Below are positions 13,580 through 18,949 of a stretch of DNA of 18,949 bases, in pieces. Origin of the DNA: an uncultured Pseudomonadota bacterium (lineage in GTDB: Bacteria > Lernaellota > Lernaellaia > Lernaellales > Lernaellaceae); contig CALBTQ010000835.1 of the NCBI GenBank assembly GCA_937967875.1, positions 1 to 18,949 of the forward strand. The letters are read 5' to 3'. The notes below the pieces were generated by a model. The model ran no database searches and was not told the DNA's origin. It worked only from the letters and a program-made list of their open reading frames with translations. The translations under genes and the position numbers were made by a program. Within the stretch, counting starts at the first letter, position 1, and each line of letters opens with the position of its first letter.

Positions 13580-16537
13580 ATGATGCAGATCAGGCACACG
13601 GGGTATGTGGTCCTGGCGTTGCTCGTTCTGGCCGCGCTGTGGCTGGCGCCGGCGATGGCGCAGATGGACGACGATGACGACGACGCCTCGCCCGCCGAAG
13701 TCGAAGCGTTGGTGCGCGTTTCCGCCGATACCGTCGCGGTCGCGCACGACCGGATCCTGGGCAACAACATCCTGGGCGGCGAACCCTTCGGCGACGACGG
13801 CGGCGGTCTGTGGGATCCGCAGGGCGCGCCGTGCGCCGGCGACATCGTCGGCTGCTACAAGCCCGCGCCCTATCGCCTGCTGAGCGAAACGATGCCGGGC
13901 ATTCTGCGCTTCCCCGGCGGCCGGCTGACCCGCAGCTACGTGTGGCAGCAGGGCGTCGGCCCGGCGCTGGATCGCGATTTTCTTTTCGGCACCGACGAAT
14001 TTCTCTTCCTCGCCCGTCGCCTGGGCGCCGAACCGGTAATCACCTTGTCGATCTACGATCCGGACACCGGCGACTTCGCCAACGAAGACGTGATCGCCGC
14101 GGCCGTCGCCTGGCTGCGCTACGTCAACGAGGAATCGCCCTACGGCCCGGTGACCTACTGGGAGATCGACGCGGACACCTGGGAAAACACGACCAGCCCC
14201 TTCAATCCCGATATCCAGTTCAAACGCGTGCCGCCCGAGGCTTACGCCGAGGCTTTCATCCAGTTGAGCCAGGCGCTCAAGGCGGTCGATTCGACGATTA
14301 AAATCGGCGCCGGTTCCTACGAAAACAAAAACATTCAAGACACCTACCGCCTGCTGCAGTACTTTGCGGCTTCGGGCGAAGCCTCCGACTACTGGCCGGA
14401 TTTTCTGATGATGAATTTCTTCCGGCCCAACTTCAACAAATCGCGCTGCGACGTCTACGGCATCGACCTGGACGCCAAGCTGCGTTCGATCATGGCCGCG
14501 GCGTTCGCCGCTTCGACCGAGTTGACCGGCCGCATCGAGGACGTGGCCAACGTGATCGAAACCATCTTCGGCGACACCAAGCCCGTCGATATTCTGGTCA
14601 ATGAGTTCAACACGCAGTTGCTGTTCGCCGAAACCATGACCAATTACACCGGCCTGGACGATCCGCCCGCCTGCCCGTTCCGCAATCTGTCGCACTCGCT
14701 GGGCGCGGCGATCTACAACGCCGACGTCATGCTGACCTTGATACGCCACGCCGACTCGATCATGGGTTCGGCGATCTGGGATTTCATGGACACCGATCCG
14801 GAAGACGACGGCTTCTACGGCGCGGCCTATCTGTATGAAGGTCAGGCCGTCGCCCGCCCGGACGAACTGGCGCTCAAGATGCTGGGCAGCGACTATCGCA
14901 TGGGCGAGGTGTACGACGCCGAAGTCGTCTCGGCGACCTTCGACAACGACGCCACCGGACGCACTCCGGCGTACCGGTCGATCAACCTCGCCGCCGATGA
15001 AAATTACATCCGCGTGCGGGTGATCCGCTACCGCGAGCCGGTGGAAAATACGCCCGACTGCGGCACGGGGAACATTTACAATCCCGATCCGAACAGCTAC
15101 ATCCGCGGCATCTATCGCGTCGACGACTTCAGTCTCGTCAAGGACAGCGTCGATCCGGAATTGGCGACCAACCTGATGACCAACGGCGACTTCGCGCAGG
15201 ACCTCGGCGTCGGCTGGACGCATAACCCCGACCCGACGGGCGTGACTACCTCCCGCGAGTGCGTGGGCGAGGAATGCTATCTGCAGTTGGAGTTCGCCGT
15301 CGAGGACGACAACAATCCGCAGTACCTCGGGCAGATGATGCAGACCGTGGCGGTCGAACCGGGCGCGCGCTACTCGCTGTCTTTCCGCTACAACCTGGAA
15401 AACCTGAAGGTCAAAACGCAGAATCTGATGTGCGATCCGAGCTGGGAACTGACCAGCGTGCCGGGCGCATACAACAATTCGTTCTGGGTGCAGTACGGCT
15501 CGACGCCGGCGCCGGCGACGATCGTCGACACCGATTGCTTCTCCGGCACGCAATGCGTACAGGTGCCGATCGTCGACAACCCCGAGTATTATCACATCCG
15601 CCAGCGCTACTATCTGGTCAACAGCGAATTTCCCGAACTGGCCGACCCGGCATCGTACCACGTGCGCGGCTACATCAAAACGACGGGCCTGGACGCGGCG
15701 GTGACCATCGAGGCGCAGGCAAAAAATTCCAGCGACCAGCTCGTGCAGGCGAACGACAGCTACGGCGTGTTCGGCGACAGCGATTGGCAGTTGCAGGATT
15801 ATCGCATGCAACTTTCCAACCGTCCGGGCGTGGCCTTCATCAACGTGCACCTGCGCCGCAAGCAGGGCCGCAAGGAAAACGGCGTGGCGTCCTTCGACAA
15901 CGTGCGCATGTACCGCGACGAATACTATTACGCGCCGCACGTGGTGGTGGACATCTGCAAGGACGCCGACTGCGCCGACAAACGCACCATGGAAAGTTCC
16001 GGCGACCTGGGCAACCGCGACTGGACCCAGGAGAATTTATCCGGTACGCCGCTGATTTCCGCGTTGGTCGGGCGCAACGGCGAAGACTACAACATCCTGC
16101 TGATCAACAAGGATCTGGACCGCACGGTGGGCGCGACCGTCGATCTGTCCGCGCTGGGCATTGCCGGCGAGCGCGTGGTGTACATCAGCCGCCTGACCGG
16201 CGACGCGCTGGACGCGAACAACGAACTGGGCGAGTTCGCGCCCGAGTTGGGCGTGACGCTGTCCAACGGTGAATACTACGAGGATTACAACGGCGAAACG
16301 GTGGTGGTGAACCTGCCGCCGCACTCGCTCACCGGCATCAAGATTCTCGATCCGTCGATCGTCGGCGACGACGACTGGCCGCCGGACGACGACACCGACG
16401 ACGATATCGACGATGACGACGCGACGCCCGACGACGACACAACGCCCGAGGACGACGACACCGATGTTGACGACGACGACAGCATCGACCAAAACGACGA
16501 CGACGATGACGACGACTGCTGTGGTTGCGGCTGTTGA
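13580..16537 (+). CDS. Secreted arabinofuranosidase-like glycoside hydrolase with Asp-rich/CCGCGC tail
   Basis: The product is 985 residues. A signal peptide ends AMAQ (residue 28), followed by a short Asp run (30-35). Residues about 45-440 resemble the TIM barrel of GH51/GH39-type clan A hydrolases: LRFPGGRLTRSYVWQQGVGP (109-128), YWEIDAD (193-199) where family members have YWEIGNE with the acid/base Glu, and VNEFNTQ with E342 as likely nucleophile. Residues about 530-800 hold two beta-rich modules; the first, opening with TNGDF and GW, resembles CBM4/9-type carbohydrate-binding domains. Residues about 800-925 (NILLINKDLDRTV, VVNLPPHSLTGI) look like the usual C-terminal beta sandwich. The last ~57 residues are Asp-rich and end CCGCGC. 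The substrate is unknown, and the acid/base change questions activity. The start is the first of two adjacent ATGs. The methyltransferase gene overlaps its end. Confidence 0.8.
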   Translation: MMQIRHTGYVVLALLVLAALWLAPAMAQMDDDDDDASPAEVEALVRVSADTVAVAHDRILGNNILGGEPFGDDGGGLWDPQGAPCAGDIVGCYKPAPYRLLSETMPGILRFPGGRLTRSYVWQQGVGPALDRDFLFGTDEFLFLARRLGAEPVITLSIYDPDTGDFANEDVIAAAVAWLRYVNEESPYGPVTYWEIDADTWENTTSPFNPDIQFKRVPPEAYAEAFIQLSQALKAVDSTIKIGAGSYENKNIQDTYRLLQYFAASGEASDYWPDFLMMNFFRPNFNKSRCDVYGIDLDAKLRSIMAAAFAASTELTGRIEDVANVIETIFGDTKPVDILVNEFNTQLLFAETMTNYTGLDDPPACPFRNLSHSLGAAIYNADVMLTLIRHADSIMGSAIWDFMDTDPEDDGFYGAAYLYEGQAVARPDELALKMLGSDYRMGEVYDAEVVSATFDNDATGRTPAYRSINLAADENYIRVRVIRYREPVENTPDCGTGNIYNPDPNSYIRGIYRVDDFSLVKDSVDPELATNLMTNGDFAQDLGVGWTHNPDPTGVTTSRECVGEECYLQLEFAVEDDNNPQYLGQMMQTVAVEPGARYSLSFRYNLENLKVKTQNLMCDPSWELTSVPGAYNNSFWVQYGSTPAPATIVDTDCFSGTQCVQVPIVDNPEYYHIRQRYYLVNSEFPELADPASYHVRGYIKTTGLDAAVTIEAQAKNSSDQLVQANDSYGVFGDSDWQLQDYRMQLSNRPGVAFINVHLRRKQGRKENGVASFDNVRMYRDEYYYAPHVVVDICKDADCADKRTMESSGDLGNRDWTQENLSGTPLISALVGRNGEDYNILLINKDLDRTVGATVDLSALGIAGERVVYISRLTGDALDANNELGEFAPELGVTLSNGEYYEDYNGETVVVNLPPHSLTGIKILDPSIVGDDDWPPDDDTDDDIDDDDATPDDDTTPEDDDTDVDDDDSIDQNDDDDDDDCCGCGC
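16364..16534 (+). repeat. C-terminal Asp-rich triplet tract ending in Cys-Gly cluster
   Basis: GAC/GAT codons encode residues about 929-979 of the glycoside hydrolase, broken by Thr, Pro and Ile (DDDTDDDIDDDD, DDDTTPEDDD). Six codons for CCGCGC and a stop follow. It mirrors the N-terminal Cys-plus-Asp tethers of the lipoproteins in this window, but at the opposite end of the protein and without a transmembrane helix or basic tail. Confidence 0.85.
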
Positions 16538-17343
16538 CCGATAACGAACCGACCGCCAAACCGTCCGCCGGCGACGTCGCCCGCCGCTGGCAGGAACTGG
16601 CCGAATCCGACAACTCCGTCTATCGCCGCAACGACGTGCCGCCCGCGCGCGTCGAATCGATGGCCCGCTCGGGGTACGTCGAGCCCGTCGTCGCCGCCAC
16701 GCGCGAGGGCGATCGTGTGCTCGAAGCCGGCTGCGGCTCGGGGACGATCTCCCTGGCGCTGGCCCGGCGCGCCCGCGCGGTGGTGAGCGTCGACATCTCG
16801 CCGGCCGTGCTGCGCAACCTCGCGCGCAACCGCGACCGTCTGGGCGAACATTTCCGCCAACCGCTCTCGCTCATGCCGGTGCGGGGGGATATCGAACGGC
16901 TGCCCTTCGCCGACGGCAGTTTCGCCGCCGTCACCAACGAGGGCGTCGTCGAACATTGGCTGGAGCGCGACGCGCGCGTGGCCGTGCTGCGCGAAATGGC
17001 GCGCGTCGTGCGCCCGGGCGGCGTCGTGGCCGTCTACGTGCCCAACGGCCGGCATCCGCTCGTGCGCTGGTGGTACTGGACGAAATACCCGGGGTTCGTC
17101 ACCAGCGCCTCGGTGCCCTGGCACCGCTACGGCTGGCGCGAATTGGCCGACGATCTGCGCGCCGCCGGTCTGACCGAAGTGACCGCCGACGGCCTCTCGC
17201 CCTACTCCACCCTCGCCGTCTGGCCCAACTGGTGGATCCTGCGCGCGTTGGCCGCCGGTCTGCGCCGCTTGCTGCCCGAGCCGCAATGGCTGCGCCGCCG
17301 CTGGGGGTTCAACCTCGTCGCCGTGGGTCATAAGCCGAACTGA
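16525..17343 (+). CDS. Class I SAM-dependent methyltransferase
   Basis: The product is 272 residues from TTG 16525. Motif I is VLEAGCGSG (65-73), the acidic end of strand 2 is VVSVDIS (D90), and GDIERLPFADGSFAAV and the VVRPGGVVAVYVPN segment match Methyltransf_11/25-type enzymes. The first 50 residues include a charged helix typical of the N-terminal cap. It should be cytoplasmic; the acceptor is unknown. There is no ATG at the beginning of the frame: TTG at 16525 or TTG at 16534, the latter overlapping the stop of the glycoside hydrolase gene as TTGA, are the visible options, and neither has a ribosome-binding site, so translation is probably coupled to the upstream gene. The C-terminal part has a moderately hydrophobic stretch (WPNWWILRALAAGLRRLL). 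Confidence 0.85.
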   Translation: MRLLTDNEPTAKPSAGDVARRWQELAESDNSVYRRNDVPPARVESMARSGYVEPVVAATREGDRVLEAGCGSGTISLALARRARAVVSVDISPAVLRNLARNRDRLGEHFRQPLSLMPVRGDIERLPFADGSFAAVTNEGVVEHWLERDARVAVLREMARVVRPGGVVAVYVPNGRHPLVRWWYWTKYPGFVTSASVPWHRYGWRELADDLRAAGLTEVTADGLSPYSTLAVWPNWWILRALAAGLRRLLPEPQWLRRRWGFNLVAVGHKPN

Positions 17344-17370
17344 TTTTCCTTATGAATCACAGCTCGGATT

Positions 17371-17436
17371 TTGTCATGCCCGCGCAGGCGGATGACAGGG
17401 AGGATTGTCATGCCCGCGCCGGCGGGCATCCAGGAT
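17371..17436 (+). repeat. Two tandem REP-like hairpins of the GTCATGCCCGCG type
   Basis: TTGTCATGCCCGCGC begins at both 17371 and 17405. The second copy forms a perfect TGCCCGC/GCGGGCA stem (17411-17417 with 17422-17428) and continues ATCCAGGAT. The first is a near-palindrome between TGTCAT and ATGACA. Elements of this wording, with GTCAT, a GC hairpin and ATCCAG, are common extragenic repeats in GC-rich proteobacteria. They lie between convergent genes and could end transcription or protect mRNA ends. Nothing else is seen in 17344-17512. Confidence 0.65.
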
Positions 17437-17512
17437 TGGAAATGCCTTTCCCGACCTTTGTCTAAAAGGTATACGAATGGATGGCTCGGCGTATGTTTTG
17501 ACTACCTGCCGA

Positions 17513-18016
17513 TCACAACGGCGAGCCGACCGAGCAGCCCGCTTCGCAGGTTTGCAGTTCGTCGAGGCAGACGATCATCACGTCGAAATCGCAGTCGTCC
17601 AGCGGCTCGACGCAGGTGCGGAATACCAGTTCGCAGTCGTGGTTGCACTGCCAGTAATCGACCATGTCGGCCAGTTCCGGATACGCCTCGGCGCAGGCCA
17701 GCGCGCCGGTGAACATCTCGGCGAAGCAGCCGTAGAGGCAGTGATAGAAAACGCACTGGTCCTCTTCGTCGTCGCAGACGGCCCGGCAATCGTAGAAGGG
17801 CGGCTTCAGGTCGTCGAGGCACTGCTGCGCGCCCTCGCCGGTGCCGAAGGTATCGTCGTCGTCGCCCGCGTCGTCGTCCGCCGTGTCGTTGTCGTCGTCG
17901 TCATCGTCGTCGCAATCGCAATCGTCGTTGTCGTCGTCATCGTCGTTGTCGCAGGAAAGCAAAAACGCGCCCAAGGCAAAGAGCGCCATCGTCAATAAAA
18001 TCAACCAAGGTTTCAT
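17513..18016 (-). CDS. Small Asp-tethered lipoprotein with four CX3C motifs
   Basis: The product is 167 residues and I do not recognise its family. A signal peptide ends in a perfect lipobox LLSC (Cys 22), followed by an Asp tether (about residues 23-55) that contains CDC. The folded part holds 14 cysteines, four pairs of them as CX3C (CRAVC, CLYGC, CNHDC, CEAGC). This is the pattern of disulfide-stapled helical hairpins, as in twin CX3C proteins. The even number fits full oxidation outside the cytoplasm. The ATG at 18016 is preceded by GAGGGG 7 bases upstream; a GTG two codons earlier is less well placed. It converges on the methyltransferase gene and looks monocistronic. Function unknown; a metal-binding or structural surface role is possible. 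Confidence 0.75.
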   Translation of the reverse strand: MKPWLILLTMALFALGAFLLSCDNDDDDDNDDCDCDDDDDDDNDTADDDAGDDDDTFGTGEGAQQCLDDLKPPFYDCRAVCDDEEDQCVFYHCLYGCFAEMFTGALACAEAYPELADMVDYWQCNHDCELVFRTCVEPLDDCDFDVMIVCLDELQTCEAGCSVGSPL

Positions 18017-18116
18017 CGTCACACCCCTCGTTATGGTTGCACCGACCGGAAAACTATTTATCGGTATGCGAACACACTTTCATGAGGGATTTCTCGGGGA
18101 TTGAATGTGATCATTT

Positions 18117-18245
18117 TCTTCCTGAGGCTTACGCCCCAGGCTACATTCTTTCGCCTCTGGCGAGGCTCACGAATATTGAAGACACAAGCCCCATTGGGGC
18201 GGCAGAGGGTAGCCCGATGCGTGAGCGTCGGGCAAAAAAGCCAAA
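18117..18245. repeat. Dispersed-repeat block with several hairpins
   Basis: This noncoding stretch contains GCCCCATTGGGGC (18188-18200), GCCCGA paired with TCGGGC (18212-18217 with 18228-18233), and a CCTGAGGC/CCCAGG arrangement near its start. The wording resembles a family of extragenic repeats I associate with environmental bacterial genomes, but I cannot confirm it here. There are no stop-free coding signals and no T-run on either strand that would make a clear terminator. The surrounding gene-free interval 18017-18284 holds the leader of the Cys-rich lipoprotein and nothing else I can support. Confidence 0.55.
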
Positions 18246-18284
18246 AATTTCCCCCAAGCCGCGCAAAGTGCGGCCACCTTTACC

Positions 18285-18949
18285 CTACTCCGTCGCGACC
18301 TGCAGGTAGCGCACGTTGCCGTCGATGGTCAATGAAACCGGGCCGTCGACGGCGGCGGAGTCGAGCTGGTCGCCGAACTGATCGTAGAGCGTCCAGGCGC
18401 CGGTCGCGCCGGGCGGCAGCGGAATCGCCACCGTCGCCTGCTGGTCGAGGTTCAGCCCGAAGCGCCACGCCGCGATCGTCCAAAGGCCGTCATCGTCGAC
18501 GAAGGCCATCGCGTAGTTGTCGTCCTCCGCGTCCCATTCGAGCGCGACGCCCAGGTCGCCCGCATAGCGCGACGCGCCGACCAACTCGCTGAGTGCGACC
18601 AGCGCGTTGTACGCCGGTTTCGGGTCGGGGTCGGTCACGCCGTCGGGTAGTTCGTACAGACCGAAGTAGTCTTCGGTGGGGATCGTCGAGCCCGGCTCCT
18701 CGTCGTAGAAAGTATACCAATAATAACCCGCAACGCCGGCCGCCGCCGACAGCAGCGCGCCGCGCGCGTAGTACGCCGCCTGCCGGTCGTTGCCGATCAG
18801 CAGACTCGGCCAGCCCATCCCGGTGAGGGGAATCGGCTTGTCGCGGCAGTCCAGAGCATCGAGCATGCCGCGGACGGCGGCGATGGTCGTGGGCAGGTCG
18901 GGATAGCTGTAAAGGCAGAGAATATCCAAAGAACGTATGGTCACCAGAT
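18285..18949 (-). CDS. C-terminal part of a probable secreted glycoside hydrolase (partial)
   Basis: About 220 residues are visible and the frame is open at the window edge, so the start lies outside. The segment LSAAAGVAGYYWYTFYDEEP followed by DYFGLYELPDG and PKPAYNALVAL is typical of the last barrel strands of clan A glycoside hydrolases (GH5/GH39-like), where a Trp/Tyr-rich strand is followed by the 'as for kin, so the person ages' type KPAY helix. The last 90 residues (TIAAWRFGLNLDQQATVAIPLPPG, then YDQFGD and VSLTIDGNVRYLQV) form the usual C-terminal beta sandwich. The catalytic residues are not visible except possibly the preceding GMGWPS strand. The family and substrate remain open. 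It lies on the same strand as the Cys-rich lipoprotein, but repeats separate them. Confidence 0.65.
   Translation of the reverse strand, partial: LVTIRSLDILCLYSYPDLPTTIAAVRGMLDALDCRDKPIPLTGMGWPSLLIGNDRQAAYYARGALLSAAAGVAGYYWYTFYDEEPGSTIPTEDYFGLYELPDGVTDPDPKPAYNALVALSELVGASRYAGDLGVALEWDAEDDNYAMAFVDDDGLWTIAAWRFGLNLDQQATVAIPLPPGATGAWTLYDQFGDQLDSAAVDGPVSLTIDGNVRYLQVATE

Noticed and set aside
13493..15940. An 815-codon minus-strand open frame opposite the glycoside hydrolase
   Set aside because: Its composition is Val/Arg/His-biased, typical of an antisense frame in GC-rich DNA, with no start signal or family motifs; the plus strand has a signal peptide and hydrolase motifs.
18212..18239. Hairpin followed by an A-run as a terminator
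   Set aside because: A terminator needs a T-run after the hairpin on the transcribed strand; here the run is A on plus and precedes the hairpin on minus.
1..18949. tRNA, rRNA or riboswitch genes
   Set aside because: I saw no cloverleaf-type arrangement, rRNA-like stretches or recognisable riboswitch core on either strand, though a covariance search was not possible.

Overview
The window looks like chromosome from an uncultured, GC-rich, Gram-negative bacterium. It has no phage, plasmid or ribosomal genes. Four proteins have a lipobox cysteine followed by a long aspartate-rich tether, and a fifth carries an Asp-rich tract at its C-terminus ending in a cysteine cluster. This habit resembles deltaproteobacteria-grade lineages such as Myxococcota or Lernaellota, but that placement is inference; the sequence alone does not fix the taxon.

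Left part (1-5824, all minus strand): a likely operon reading right to left. It encodes an Asp-tethered lipoprotein with a membrane-dipeptidase-like metal-dependent hydrolase barrel (3392-5824), then, after a 2-base gap, an Asp-tethered GxGYxYP-type putative glycoside hydrolase (1488-3389), then a lipoprotein of unknown function with a coiled coil (71-1360). A good sigma70-type promoter lies upstream of the first gene.

Middle part (5825-10394): a small AbiE-type toxin-antitoxin locus (6142-7001) sits between two direct copies of a roughly 45-bp dispersed repeat. A third copy lies upstream of the leftmost gene. The antitoxin gene is intact and preceded by a perfect 14-bp inverted repeat, but the toxin gene has lost its catalytic core by an in-frame deletion. 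Next comes a minus-strand pair: a secreted gluzincin metalloprotease (8137-10137), strikingly AT-rich, and one base after it a propeller-like Asp-tethered lipoprotein (7086-8135). A strong promoter drives the pair.

Right part (10395-17343, plus strand, very GC-rich): a divergent DASS/SLC13-type transporter, a GT-C-fold membrane glycosyltransferase, a large secreted arabinofuranosidase-like glycoside hydrolase with carbohydrate-binding-like domains and a C-terminal Asp-rich tail ending in CCGCGC, and an overlapping SAM-dependent methyltransferase.

Right end (17344-18949): REP-like hairpins, a small Asp-tethered lipoprotein with four CX3C motifs, another dispersed-repeat block, and the C-terminal part of a probable glycoside hydrolase running off the window. 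Overall this is a region for cell-surface and secreted degradation of sugars and peptides, plus accessory elements. The most unusual features are the Asp-rich tethers, the Asp-rich/CCGCGC terminus, and the broken AbiE system bracketed by repeats.
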